A DNA stretch of 64,000 nucleotides from Ignavibacteriales bacterium (lineage in GTDB: Bacteria; Bacteroidota; Ignavibacteria; Ignavibacteriales; Ignavibacteriaceae): contig CP065001.1 in NCBI GenBank assembly GCA_016700155.1, forward strand, positions 2,542,001 to 2,606,000, read 5' to 3'. A program made the translations under genes and the position numbers. Shown here in pieces: positions 44,256-53,470 of this stretch. A model generated the notes under the pieces. The model had not been told where the DNA came from and ran no database searches. It worked only from the letters and a program-made list of their open reading frames with translations. The number at the start of each line of letters is the position of its first letter. Position 1 is the stretch's first letter.

Positions 44256-45881
44256 ATGACAGCAATAGAACAACAAAAACTTGGTAGTACATTGTGGGAC
44301 ATAGCAGATAATCTACGCGGTGCAATGAATGCAGATGATTTCCGTGATTATATGCTTTCGTTTTTATTCTTACGTTATTTATCTGATAATTATGAAATCG
44401 CTGCAAAAAAAGAATTAGGTAAAGATTACCCTCAACCTAAAGAAGATAGTAAACTAACTCCGTTAGCACTCTGGTATGAAGCGAATAAAGGTGATGTAGA
44501 TGACTTCGAAAAACAAATGCGTAGAAAAGTACATTATGTTATCAAGCCGGCTTATTTATGGAGCAACATTGGCGAACTTGCAAGAATGCAAAAAGGTGAG
44601 TTATTAAGTACTCTCGAGGAGGGTTTTAAATACATTGAAAATCATTCTTTTGAAAGCACATTTCAGGGTTTATTCTCAGAAATCAATTTAAGTTCAGATA
44701 AACTTGGTAGAACATACGAAGAACGAAACAGCAAGCTTTGTACAATCATTCAAAAAATTGCAGAAGGCATCGCAAAGTTTTCTACAAATACAGATATACT
44801 TGGGGATGCTTACGAATATTTAATTGGACAATTTGCCGCCGGCTCAGGTAAAAAAGCTGGTGAGTTTTATACACCACAACAAATCTCTACTATACTTTCA
44901 AAAATTGTAACACTTGATAGTCAGGATCCAGGTAAAGGCAAAAAGAAAAAGCTTGATAAGGTTTATGATTTTGCTTGCGGTTCAGGTTCTTTGCTATTAA
45001 ATGTTCGTAAACAAATCGGGTCAAATGGCATTGGTAAAATATTCGGGCAGGAAAAAAACATTACTACATACAACCTGGCACGTATGAATATGCTATTACA
45101 CGGTGTTAAAGATTCAGAATTTGAAATCTATCACGGCGATACACTTACAAATGATTGGTCAGTACTTAGCGAATTAAACCCCGCAAAAAAATTAGAATTT
45201 GATGCTGTTGTTGCAAACCCCCCATTTAGTTATAGGTGGGAAGCAAATGAAAAAATGAGTGAAGATTTTCGTTTTAAAAGTTATGGGCTTGCACCAAAAT
45301 CCGCAGCAGATTTTGCTTTTTTATTACACGGTTTTCATTTCCTCAGCAAAGAAGGAACAATGGCTATCATCCTTCCTCACGGAGTTTTGTTCAGAGGTGG
45401 TGCAGAAGAAAGAATTAGAACAAAATTATTAAAAGATGGGAATATAGATACTGTAATTGGTTTACCATCTAATTTGTTCTTTTCAACTGGCATACCTGTT
45501 TGTATCCTTGTACTAAAGAAATGCAAAAAGACAGATGATGTTTTATTTATTAATGCAAGTGAACATTATGAAAAAGGCAAACGACAAAACAAACTGCGCG
45601 AAGGTGAGAATGGTGAACCAAATGATATTCAGAAAATAGTAGACACCTATCAGAATCGTCCGGGAAAAATTGAACGATACGCTCGTACAGTATCAATGGA
45701 AGAAATTGAAAAAAATGATTTCAATCTTAACATTTCCCGTTACGTTAGCACTTCCATAGACGAAGAAGAAATTGATTTACTGGAAGTAAATATAAAACTT
45801 GTAGAAATAGAAAAAGATATTGCTAAAGCAAGGGAAACACATAACAAATTCTTAGAAGACTTGGGGTTACCTCCGGTTTAA
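44256..45881 (+). CDS. hsdM: type I DNA methyltransferase M subunit
   Basis: A 541-residue N6-adenine methyltransferase. The N-terminal helical domain (1-160) has 'LRGAMNADDFRDYMLSFLFLRYLSD'. The catalytic domain has 'AGEFYTPQQIS', SAM motif I 'DFACGSGSLLL' (about 240) and catalytic motif IV NPPF (in 'VVANPPFSY', about 320). A C-terminal helix pairs with HsdS. It methylates host DNA to protect it and forms the core of the restriction complex. It begins 2 bp after the PrrC-like gene. Confidence 0.96.
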   Translation: MTAIEQQKLGSTLWDIADNLRGAMNADDFRDYMLSFLFLRYLSDNYEIAAKKELGKDYPQPKEDSKLTPLALWYEANKGDVDDFEKQMRRKVHYVIKPAYLWSNIGELARMQKGELLSTLEEGFKYIENHSFESTFQGLFSEINLSSDKLGRTYEERNSKLCTIIQKIAEGIAKFSTNTDILGDAYEYLIGQFAAGSGKKAGEFYTPQQISTILSKIVTLDSQDPGKGKKKKLDKVYDFACGSGSLLLNVRKQIGSNGIGKIFGQEKNITTYNLARMNMLLHGVKDSEFEIYHGDTLTNDWSVLSELNPAKKLEFDAVVANPPFSYRWEANEKMSEDFRFKSYGLAPKSAADFAFLLHGFHFLSKEGTMAIILPHGVLFRGGAEERIRTKLLKDGNIDTVIGLPSNLFFSTGIPVCILVLKKCKKTDDVLFINASEHYEKGKRQNKLREGENGEPNDIQKIVDTYQNRPGKIERYARTVSMEEIEKNDFNLNISRYVSTSIDEEEIDLLEVNIKLVEIEKDIAKARETHNKFLEDLGLPPV

Positions 45882-45911
45882 TTTAGTGCAACTCTCAGTG
45901 ATAAGGAGAAA

Positions 45912-47585
45912 ATGAATTATTTATTCATAATACTTATAATAGTATTTGCGTTTTATTTTTTTCACAAGTTTAGACATAATAAAAACGTAAAACTTCCCAC
46001 ACAAAAGTTTGATTTTATTATAACGGATGAGATCAAAGAAATCATCAATCTTCTAAAAACCACAAATGAAAGTATATTTATAACTGGAAAAGCAGGGACG
46101 GGTAAATCATCCTTATTAAAACATTTTATTAAATCCACCAGGAAAAAATATGTTGTGTTGGCTCCAACAGGTATCGCAGCACTAAATGTTAGTGGTCAGA
46201 CTATTCATTCATTCTTTCGGTTCCCACCTACTATCATAAATCCTGATCAAATTCAACCTGATTATGTTCGTGCTGAACTATTTAAAAATTTGGGAATGGT
46301 TATTATTGATGAAGTATCAATGGTTAGAGCAGATTTAATGAATGGGATAGATATTGCACTGAGAAAAAATCGTAATAGAATAAACGAACCCTTTGGCGGT
46401 GTTCAAATGATATTCATTGGTGATCTGTTCCAGCTTCCTCCCGTATTAACTGATAAGGATCGGTATCAAATTATAAGAACTTATGGGGGGCAATACTTTT
46501 TTGATGCACCAGTATTTAAATCCTTTAAATACAACTTTAGTGAACTCACAACAATATTTAGACAATCCGAAGAGCAGTATCAATTCAAAACCTTGCTTAA
46601 TCACATAAGGAATAATGAAGTTTCTTTTGAGGATATGGCTTTGCTAAATTCTCGTCACAAAGATAATAAGGGCGAACATGTTGATTCAATTTTTCTGACT
46701 TCAAGAAAAAATATTGCGCGTCAGATTAACAAGGATAAACTTGAAAATCTTCCCGGTAAAAAATATTCATTGGTTGGTACACTTAGTGGTAAATACGCAA
46801 AAGATAAAGACTCTGATAATGATAAATTGGATGATAATTTACCTGCCCCTCATAATTTAGAATTAAAAATTGGGGCGCAAGTTATGATGTTGAGAAATGA
46901 TCCTGCGAAACGATGGGTTAATGGTAGCATTGGCAAAATAGTAAAAATAGATGATAACAAAATTGTCATTAATTTATATGGTAACAGGTATAATGTTGAA
47001 AAGGAAAGTTGGAAGGAAGTTGAATTTGTCTTAAACAATAAGACGAAAGAAATTGAAGAAAAAATTATTGCCGGATTCAGTCAGTTTCCAATTCAACTTG
47101 CCTATGCAATGACAATTCACAAAAGTCAGGGGAAGACATTTGATAAAATCACCATAGATATTGGCTCGGGTGCATTCGCTCATGGTCAAATATATGTAGC
47201 TCTCAGTAGATGTAAAACTTTAGAAGGAATTATCTTAAACAATCCTATTCAGAATAAAGATATTATTGTAGATCCTCGTGTAATAGAATACTATAAAACC
47301 AATTCCACTCCAGTTCCAGTTATTAAACCAGAGCCACAAGATTTTCAACCAATCATACTTAACCAATTAAAATCGGCAATAGATAATGGCTCAACCGTAA
47401 AAATTTTATATGAGAATTTGAATGGCGAAACTACAGAGCGTATTTTAAGTAATCTTCAATTCACTGATGAGTTCAATACTTATGGCTATAATCATCAACA
47501 CATAAAAGCATATTGCCATTTAAGAAAAGACGAAAGAAATTTTAAAATTGAAAGAATAAGAGAAATATCGGTTGTAAATCAATAG
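45912..47585 (+). CDS. membrane-anchored Pif1-type helicase with WYL domain
   Basis: A 557-residue protein. A single N-terminal membrane helix (residues 1-18) precedes a Pif1/RecD-like SF1 helicase (about 40-450): Walker A 'TGKAGTGKSS', 'LAPTGIAALNVSGQTIHSFF', Walker B 'MVIIDEVSMV', 'GDLFQLPPV', and the late motifs 'AMTIHKSQGKTFD' and 'YVALSRC'. The last 70 residues form a WYL domain ('VKILYENLNGETTERIL…IKAYCHLRKDERNFKIERI'). WYL domains bind nucleic-acid ligands and regulate defence enzymes. It lies 30 bp after hsdM on the same strand, so it may act with the restriction system. The helicase-WYL order is seen in some defence loci; the membrane helix is unusual. Confidence 0.85.
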   Translation: MNYLFIILIIVFAFYFFHKFRHNKNVKLPTQKFDFIITDEIKEIINLLKTTNESIFITGKAGTGKSSLLKHFIKSTRKKYVVLAPTGIAALNVSGQTIHSFFRFPPTIINPDQIQPDYVRAELFKNLGMVIIDEVSMVRADLMNGIDIALRKNRNRINEPFGGVQMIFIGDLFQLPPVLTDKDRYQIIRTYGGQYFFDAPVFKSFKYNFSELTTIFRQSEEQYQFKTLLNHIRNNEVSFEDMALLNSRHKDNKGEHVDSIFLTSRKNIARQINKDKLENLPGKKYSLVGTLSGKYAKDKDSDNDKLDDNLPAPHNLELKIGAQVMMLRNDPAKRWVNGSIGKIVKIDDNKIVINLYGNRYNVEKESWKEVEFVLNNKTKEIEEKIIAGFSQFPIQLAYAMTIHKSQGKTFDKITIDIGSGAFAHGQIYVALSRCKTLEGIILNNPIQNKDIIVDPRVIEYYKTNSTPVPVIKPEPQDFQPIILNQLKSAIDNGSTVKILYENLNGETTERILSNLQFTDEFNTYGYNHQHIKAYCHLRKDERNFKIERIREISVVNQ

Positions 47586-47656
47586 TAATTCTTTATACAG
47601 CTGTTATGCATAATTTCGTGACATCAACTCAACTATTTTAATAAAGTAAAAACACG

Positions 47657-48568
47657 ATGCCAGACATAAAACTCTTTAACATAACTAACAACAAAGCAAT
47701 CGAACTCGATGGTAGTTCTGTGAAAGTTGAAAAGACACTTCAAACTCTTATCGAAAAAAATCTCGATACTTTTCTTGGAGTGACATTCCTTCAAAGCGAA
47801 TATTCAACCGGTCATAAAACTACCGGCAGGATAGACACACTTGGTATTGATGAAAACAATTGCCCTGTTATCATCGAATACAAAAGAGAAACTAATCAGA
47901 ATGTCGTAACCCAGGGCTTATACTATCTCGACTGGCTCCTCGATCACAAAGCAGAATTCCAGCTACTCGTGATGAACAAAAAAGGAAAAGAATCTGCTAA
48001 TAACATTGAATGGTCTAACTCTCGTCTGATCTGTATAGCGGGTGATTACACCCGTTATGACAGCCACGCAGTAGAACAAATGAACCGCAACATTGAACTC
48101 ATTCGTTATAAAAAATTCGATAACCTTCTTCTCTTTGAACTTGTATCAGTACAATCAGAGGCATCAAAAGCCAAGAAAAAAACAAAAGAACAAGCTCCGG
48201 AAATAAAAAAATATAAAACAGTAGCTGAATTTTACGAAGGCTGTAGCGATGATTTAAAAAACAGGTTTGAAGAACTGACGCAATTTATAAATAACCTTGG
48301 TGATGGAATCCAGTTAAAAAAAATGAAATGGTATTTTGCTTTTAAGAAAATCAAAACCTTTGCATCATTTGCTTTTCAGCCAAGAGGTAATACAATACAG
48401 ATGTGGGTACATGCTGATTTGCGTAAAATAAAATTCGAGAAAGGCTTCACTAAAGATGTATCAAACATCGGTCATCACGGAATCGGAAACCTTGAAGTAA
48501 GAATAAATAACTCCGAAGATTTAGAAAAAGCAAAACCCTTAATCCTAAAAAGTTATGAATTAAGCTGA
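47657..48568 (+). CDS. NucS-like PD-(D/E)XK nuclease with DUF5655 domain
   Basis: A 303-residue protein. The N-terminal half (about 20-165) resembles endonuclease NucS: 'GRIDTLGIDENNCPVIIEYKRE' supplies Asp and Glu-x-Lys, followed by 'QGLYYLDWLLDHKAEF'. A Lys-rich linker (about 170-185) leads to a C-terminal DUF5655-like domain ('VAEFYEGCSDDLKNRFEELTQFI…WYFAFKK'). Proteins of this layout are often found in defence islands and are predicted nucleases. It lies 71 bp after the Pif1-WYL gene with its own start region. Confidence 0.8.
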   Translation: MPDIKLFNITNNKAIELDGSSVKVEKTLQTLIEKNLDTFLGVTFLQSEYSTGHKTTGRIDTLGIDENNCPVIIEYKRETNQNVVTQGLYYLDWLLDHKAEFQLLVMNKKGKESANNIEWSNSRLICIAGDYTRYDSHAVEQMNRNIELIRYKKFDNLLLFELVSVQSEASKAKKKTKEQAPEIKKYKTVAEFYEGCSDDLKNRFEELTQFINNLGDGIQLKKMKWYFAFKKIKTFASFAFQPRGNTIQMWVHADLRKIKFEKGFTKDVSNIGHHGIGNLEVRINNSEDLEKAKPLILKSYELS

Positions 48569-48842
48569 TAATACATTTTAATAAATACAGTCAAAAATTA
48601 TATTAAAGAAGTCCGTTGAAGTGGAGTATCAATCCGTAAAAAACAATGGAATTTCTAAAATATCTATATCTTTAGAAAAAGTTTTGCAGAAGATATTTCT
48701 AAATTTAGTGCAGTTGTAAAGCTTATAATTGCGTTATAAATATTAATTTTAATAACTTAATTTTTGTATTATGGATTTGTATTCAACATTTAAGAATCAC
48801 AACAACTTCAAAATATTTAATTTATCAAACAATTTTTAAAGT

Positions 48843-49148
48843 ATGCCGCTAATCACTAATATCATTCTAATTTTTGCTATAATAATAAGTCTCTTTATTC
48901 CCTTTCAGCCTGATCCGAAAATTTATTTTCCAAGATTTCCATTTTTATCTAGATTTGAGAAATTTTTTTTCTATTCCTTACCTTGTTTTTTTTCAATTTA
49001 TGTTTCGTACCTGTATACTTTTTTTTATCCATTTTTAAGTTTAGTTCTTTCGTTTCTAGCTTTAGTAGCTTCTTTATCATTCTTTTATATGTTTTGGTTA
49101 TCCTACAATTTCGATTATGACTACAGAATTTATAGGCTGTACAAATGA
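48843..49148 (+). CDS. small membrane protein A of a three-gene operon
   Basis: A 101-residue, Phe- and Leu-rich protein with about three membrane helices (residues 3-20, 38-60 and 63-90) and a short Tyr/Arg-rich tail. No family is recognised. Its last codons overlap the next start as ATGA, so the two are translationally coupled. Upstream is a 274-bp AT-rich gap with no repeat or gene. The DNA is unusually T-rich, as expected for membrane helices. Confidence 0.55.
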   Translation: MPLITNIILIFAIIISLFIPFQPDPKIYFPRFPFLSRFEKFFFYSLPCFFSIYVSYLYTFFYPFLSLVLSFLALVASLSFFYMFWLSYNFDYDYRIYRLYK

Positions 49149-49519
49149 CTCTTCCACGTCAAAATCATATTTTAGGTATAATTATCATTTTTCTTTTCTT
49201 CTTTGTTTTCTATCCATTACTATACTTTAATAGATTAAATCAAATAGAAAATGATGATTCAATTCACTCTATATATCATTATAATCTAATCTTAAATAAC
49301 AATTCGCTTAAATCTGAGCTAGTTGAGTTGGAGAATCAAATTGTTGAAATTGAGGCTTTGCTTTCAACTACACCATACCAACGGAAATTAATTCTTGATA
49401 ACTATAGCCCAAATATTCTATTCATTATTTTACATTCGTTTGTTGTTGCTAGCACATTAAATTTTTTCTTTGGTACCCGCAGAAGAAGAAAACGCGTAGG
49501 GTTTAATGATAACAAATGA
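49145..49519 (+). CDS. small membrane protein B: TM, coiled coil, TM
   Basis: A 124-residue protein. A first membrane helix (about 9-28) is followed by a periplasmic helical segment with heptads ('NNSLKSELVELENQIVEIEALL', about 52-73). A second helix (about 90-108) and a very basic cytosolic tail (GTRRRRKRVG) end the protein. Protein C repeats this ending of coil, helix and basic tail, so the two may pack together. Its 3' end overlaps protein C by 14 nt. Function unknown. Confidence 0.55.
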   Translation: MTLPRQNHILGIIIIFLFFFVFYPLLYFNRLNQIENDDSIHSIYHYNLILNNNSLKSELVELENQIVEIEALLSTTPYQRKLILDNYSPNILFIILHSFVVASTLNFFFGTRRRRKRVGFNDNK

Positions 49520-50201
49520 TCTTTTTTTTGATTTTATTATTCTTTCAATTCCTCATTTGCTTCTCTCATTGCATTTCAGACTACGTAACTATCATGGATA
49601 TTCAGCGCATCCAAGATATCCGGAAATACCTCCATATTATTTGCCCACACGTGTTGATCAATTTATTATGTTTTTTCTCTTTCCAATTCTTGCTCTACTT
49701 TTCTATCAAATACATCACCTTGTTTCCCATATCATATTAATATTTTATTATTTTTTACTTATAACAAGAACCATTTTTATTGAATTAAGTTATAGAAGAA
49801 AAAGTGATAAATATTTTTTATATGGTAATTATATAGCAATTATACAAAGATTTTCAATTTATGGGTTTCTTATTTACATATTTCTTCCTCAATCATCGGT
49901 TTCTAGTACTAATTATAAAGATCCTATTGCCATCATAGAAACACTCAATTATCAATTTAAAGATGAAATTCCACTTGATTCGTTGAGATATGAATATAAT
50001 TTATTAAAAAATAATACTGAAGTTTTTAGATCTAAAATAGATTCTCTTTATTCTCAGAATCGGAATTTATTTGATGATATTAGTTCTTATAAGTGGGCAG
50101 AGTATGCACAAAACATTCTAATATCTTTGTTCACAGGGATTTTGTCTTTTCTCTTTTTTGCTGGTTATAATGTCAAAAGAAATAATAAAAAAATCTTATA
50201 A
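49506..50201 (+). CDS. membrane protein C: four TM helices and coiled coil
   Basis: A 231-residue protein with hydrophobic segments at about 8-24, 50-66, 72-92 and 110-128. A predicted periplasmic coil (about 145-195, 'EYNLLKNNTEVFRSKIDSLYSQNRNLFDDI') and a final helix (about 200-218) with a basic tail follow. It is the last of three overlapping genes. No enzymatic motif is visible. Position among defence genes makes a membrane effector possible, but nothing in the sequence proves it. Confidence 0.55.
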   Translation: MITNDLFFDFIILSIPHLLLSLHFRLRNYHGYSAHPRYPEIPPYYLPTRVDQFIMFFLFPILALLFYQIHHLVSHIILIFYYFLLITRTIFIELSYRRKSDKYFLYGNYIAIIQRFSIYGFLIYIFLPQSSVSSTNYKDPIAIIETLNYQFKDEIPLDSLRYEYNLLKNNTEVFRSKIDSLYSQNRNLFDDISSYKWAEYAQNILISLFTGILSFLFFAGYNVKRNNKKIL

Positions 50202-50379
50202 TTAAACTATTATTTTATTTCATTTTTGATTTTATAGTCCTTCCATTAATTTAATTAATCTTCAGGACCTTTATGTCGAAAATAATTGCTTATTTTAGGA
50301 TTGTAACGACAAACTCCATTACAGTTCTTTTATAGCAATCCAGAATTACAAATTTATTTAATCGTCAGGAAATATTTTT

Positions 50380-50853
50380 ATGTTGAGGCAACCCCATCCA
50401 TTCGATTCAACTGAACAGCAATTAGCTCACACAGAAATTCTTCAATTGCTAAATCAACAAAATAATTTAAAGCTCGTAAGCAAAAAACTTTTAATCGGTG
50501 AGACACTCTTTCAGTCTGATGTCTACTCAGCCTGTCCGCCGGTGTTTTTAACAAAGGCGGAAAAACCCGCCAATTATGTGCGCGATATATTCACGCATTG
50601 GCAAAATGAAAGTCGCGCAGCACAACAAGATTTGAAGGACATACTCAAAATGCTTCTTATAGAAAAAATGCAGAACAAAACAATCAGAAAGAGAATTGTA
50701 TTCGCAGATGCAGAAGCCGCAAGCAGTTTTTCCGGCAGTGAATCCTGGTACTCAAAACTTAAAGATCATTTCAACATAGAAATAATCGTGATTGATATTC
50801 CACTTCAACTAAAAGAATCACTCATCAACGCACAAAAACGACAGTACAGATAA
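50380..50853 (+). CDS. hypothetical protein (157 aa)
   Basis: A 157-residue soluble protein. The second half has an alternating pattern ('KRIVFADAEAASSF', 'FNIEIIVIDIPLQ') that suggests an alpha/beta fold with parallel strands. I do not recognise the family. It is 30 bp upstream of the DnaQ-like exonuclease on the same strand and probably co-transcribed with it. The internal palindromic stretch near 50536-50570 (CCTGTCCGCCGG… and AAACCCGCC) may be repeat-derived. Confidence 0.5.
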   Translation: MLRQPHPFDSTEQQLAHTEILQLLNQQNNLKLVSKKLLIGETLFQSDVYSACPPVFLTKAEKPANYVRDIFTHWQNESRAAQQDLKDILKMLLIEKMQNKTIRKRIVFADAEAASSFSGSESWYSKLKDHFNIEIIVIDIPLQLKESLINAQKRQYR

Positions 50854-50883
50854 GTTTTTTAAATAAATTAAAGAGAATGCATT

Positions 50884-51633
50884 ATGCCGTTAGTTTTGAC
50901 CCGCCCATTAGTTTTTTTTGATCTTGAAACAACAGGCACAGATATATCACAGGACCGCATTGTTGAGATCAGCATACTAAAATTACACCCCGACAGCCGC
51001 GAAGAAACTCTTACCACCAAAGTTAATCCGGGAATTCCTATTCCTACCGGTGCAACTGCCGTTCATGGTATAACCGATAAAGACGTAGCAGACAAACCAA
51101 CTTTCTCAGCCTTAGCCTCTGCCCTGCTTGAAATTCTTGACGGTTCAGATTTATGCGGTTACAACCTTCTTAAATTCGACTTCCCTCTTCTAAGAATGGA
51201 ATTTGCAAGATATGGTGTAGAGTTTGACATTACAGGAATTAGATTGATAGACCCTATGCGCATTTTTATGAAAAAAGAACCAAGGGATTTAACATCAGCA
51301 TTAAAGTTTTATTGTAATGAAGAACTAACAGACGCACACACAGCAGAAGCAGATACAATAGCAGCAAAAAAAATTCTACTCTCACAAACTGAAAAATACT
51401 CCGACCTGCCCACCGATGTTGAAGGACTCTCAAACTATACAACAGAAGGACAAAAAAGAAACGCTGACATCACAGGCAAACTCATATTCAACGAAACAAA
51501 CGAAATAGTTTACAACTTCGGAAAACACATAGGTAAGAAAGTAACCACCCACCCTGACTACGCCGCCTGGATGCTCAACTCCGACTTCCCCGCCGACACC
51601 AAAACAATCCTCCGAAACTTACTTAACATCTGA
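50884..51633 (+). CDS. DnaQ-type 3'-5' exonuclease
   Basis: A 249-residue DEDDh exonuclease. ExoI is 'FFDLETTGTD' (Asp-x-Glu near residue 12), ExoII 'GYNLLKFDFPLL' (about 94) and ExoIII 'HTAEADTIAA' (His-x4-Asp, about 157). The C-terminal 50 residues ('NFGKHIGKKVTTHPDYAAWMLNSDFP') match the short domain often appended to such exonucleases (DUF3820-like). It is a stand-alone proofreading or processing nuclease rather than a polymerase subunit. Confidence 0.9.
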   Translation: MPLVLTRPLVFFDLETTGTDISQDRIVEISILKLHPDSREETLTTKVNPGIPIPTGATAVHGITDKDVADKPTFSALASALLEILDGSDLCGYNLLKFDFPLLRMEFARYGVEFDITGIRLIDPMRIFMKKEPRDLTSALKFYCNEELTDAHTAEADTIAAKKILLSQTEKYSDLPTDVEGLSNYTTEGQKRNADITGKLIFNETNEIVYNFGKHIGKKVTTHPDYAAWMLNSDFPADTKTILRNLLNI

Positions 51634-51819
51634 TTTGAAATTATTTCATCCCAAAACTTTTTCTAAATAACTCCACCTGCGTGTAATGCTTGTCCCTGTA
51701 TGTTCTGTTTCATCCCAATGTCAAGCTGTAATGCCTGTCCCTCTGGGAGACCACTACTTACCAATTCCAGGCTGTAAAGGACCACTCCTTTACAGTTCAT
51801 AACACGCTTAAAAATTCTA
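51634..51819. repeat. intergenic hairpins of the CTGTAAAGGA-CCAC-TCC type
   Basis: CTGTAAAGGA-CCAC-TCCTTTACAG, a perfect 10-bp stem, lies at 51772-51795 and recurs with one mismatch at 57355-57378 with the same GG leader and TT trailer. A related unit, 'CTGTAATGCCTGTCCCT', lies at about 51726-51742. Confidence 0.75.
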
Positions 51820-52077
51820 ACTCATTTTCCAACGTTATACCCAAACCCATTCAACCCCACAACCACAATCAATTATGATTTACCAACAGCTGATTTCGTA
51901 ACACTTGCAGTTTATGATATTTTAGCAAATGAAATAACAACCCTGGTAAACGAATTCCAACAAGCAGGCTCGCATAAAATAATATTCGATGCCTCAACCC
52001 TCTCCTCAAGCATTTATTTTTATATACTCAAAACTCAACAACACACTTCAACACAAAAAATGTTGTATCTAAAATAA
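51820..52077 (+). pseudogene. orphan T9SS C-terminal sorting domain
   Basis: The frame ending at TAA 52075-52077 encodes a complete sorting domain: 'YPNPFNPTTTINYDLP', 'LAVYDILANEI', 'VNEFQQAGSHKIIFDAS', 'SSSIYFYILKT' and 'KMLYLK'. No start codon or secreted domain precedes it; an in-frame stop lies at 51775-51777. It is the tail of a lost surface-protein gene. It sits amid repeats within the island, beside the cassette-like genes. Confidence 0.85.
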
Positions 52078-52135
52078 CTGTTCTTTGTGACAAATGGCTT
52101 TACTTCGTAATTAGATCAGTAATTCAAAGAACTCC

Positions 52136-52210
52136 ATTCAAAAGATCGACCTGCAATATTTTTTTTCTTTTTACGGTATTGACTCTTTACTCATTAAAGA
52201 TGTTATACAA
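52136..52210 (-). repeat. 75-bp gene-3' repeat, copy A
   Basis: Shares with copies B (53700-53778) and C (55208-55280) a TCAAMAGATCGACC-like start, a TATTTTTTTTCTTTTTAC core and an ATTAAAGATGTTATA-like end. Each copy sits directly after the stop codon of one minus-strand gene. Confidence 0.85.
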
Positions 52211-52213
52211 CTT

Positions 52214-53470
52214 TTAGCTTACATTTATTGATATATAATTGCTCCAAAATTCTGGGTCTGATAGAGAATAATCAAATAAATCATCATCATCGTCTCTATA
52301 TTTTTCAACATACTTTTGTAAATATTTTTCAATTTCATCCATTATAGAAATTGCTTTTTTATTTCTTCGGTTTTCGGTATTCAATTGATAATATCCATCA
52401 GCAGAACCAGTTTCGATGAGATTTCTTTCATAAGTCGCATCAAAATTTTTACCTTCAAAAACATTCCACTTATCTTCCTCATCTCGCATATAAAGAAATA
52501 AAAATCTACCATACTCATATTCAGGAACGCCAGCCTCTCTAATAATAGTTTTTAAATCGGATATTTTATTTCTTACTTTTTGCCATAATTCTGATTTTTC
52601 ATCTTCCTTTGAAGATGGGACTGCTTTTAGATTTTTATCTACAACTTCTTTTTTATCCTTTAATTTTTTTAATAATTCTAAATTCTTCGATTGGCAATCT
52701 TTGAGTTCAATTTCTAAATCTTGGTTACTACTGGTTAGTTCTTGAATTTGCTTTTTTAAATTATCAAAATGATTTTCTGCTATTTCCACTTTCTTTTCAA
52801 TAATAACTGTTTTATCCCCAAATTGATATATCTTGGTTAATCCTAATCCCTTCAATTCTACTTCACCTACCATATTCCATTGTTTAGGATATGAGCATTC
52901 ATTTAGGAATTCAAACGAAGTTAAAATTGTAGAAGGATTACAATATTTTCCAATACGTGCACATCTATCAACGGCTGTTCCTTGTGGATCTAATTCAGAA
53001 TGTCCTTCATATTCAATTAGATATACGTCTCCATAATCTAATGCCATTTTTATTTTTGTGGCTTCATTTGTTACTTCATATAGATTCTTTTCCATATCTT
53101 TTATTCTCATAACAAAACTTAACGCATCATCAATCTTTGTTTTTCTTTCAAAAATTCCCATTAATTCATCTCCGATGTATTTTACAACCTTTCCGCCACA
53201 TTCTTCAATATACTCTTTGATTATTTCCGAGAACTGCCAAACACGTAATATCCATTTTTCGGGCTCATCCTTTTTTTCAATTTTATACTTTGTAGAATCT
53301 ACCATATCAACGAATACAACAACTCGTTTTTGAAAACCAGCTCTTATCTCACCAATAATTTTTTCTTCATCTTTAATAAGCTCATCTTTCTTCTGAATAA
53401 CCTTTTCTAGATCATCTAATTTTTGATTTAAAGGATTTGCTGATTCCTCGTTAAAGACCTTTTTACTCAT
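52214..53470 (-). CDS. class III nucleotide cyclase-fold protein
   Basis: A 418-residue protein. A coiled coil (about 15-45) precedes a class III cyclase domain (about 48-220): first metal Asp in 'VVVFVDMVDSTKY', second in 'KYIGDELMGIF', and 'GTAVDRCARIGKYC' in the position of the usual Asn/Arg transition-state motif, with Asp for Asn. A second coiled coil (about 225-280) and an unassigned C-terminus follow ('WNVFEGKNF', 'GYYQLNTENRRNK'). It could make a cyclic nucleotide, as in Pycsar defence, but no obvious effector is adjacent. Copy A of the 75-bp repeat follows the stop. Confidence 0.75.
   Translation of the reverse strand: MSKKVFNEESANPLNQKLDDLEKVIQKKDELIKDEEKIIGEIRAGFQKRVVVFVDMVDSTKYKIEKKDEPEKWILRVWQFSEIIKEYIEECGGKVVKYIGDELMGIFERKTKIDDALSFVMRIKDMEKNLYEVTNEATKIKMALDYGDVYLIEYEGHSELDPQGTAVDRCARIGKYCNPSTILTSFEFLNECSYPKQWNMVGEVELKGLGLTKIYQFGDKTVIIEKKVEIAENHFDNLKKQIQELTSSNQDLEIELKDCQSKNLELLKKLKDKKEVVDKNLKAVPSSKEDEKSELWQKVRNKISDLKTIIREAGVPEYEYGRFLFLYMRDEEDKWNVFEGKNFDATYERNLIETGSADGYYQLNTENRRNKKAISIMDEIEKYLQKYVEKYRDDDDDLFDYSLSDPEFWSNYISINVS

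Noticed and set aside
47590..47612. GTTATGCATAA upstream of the NucS-like gene as an attC end
   Set aside because: The short palindrome has no partner arm within 150 bp other than coding sequence.
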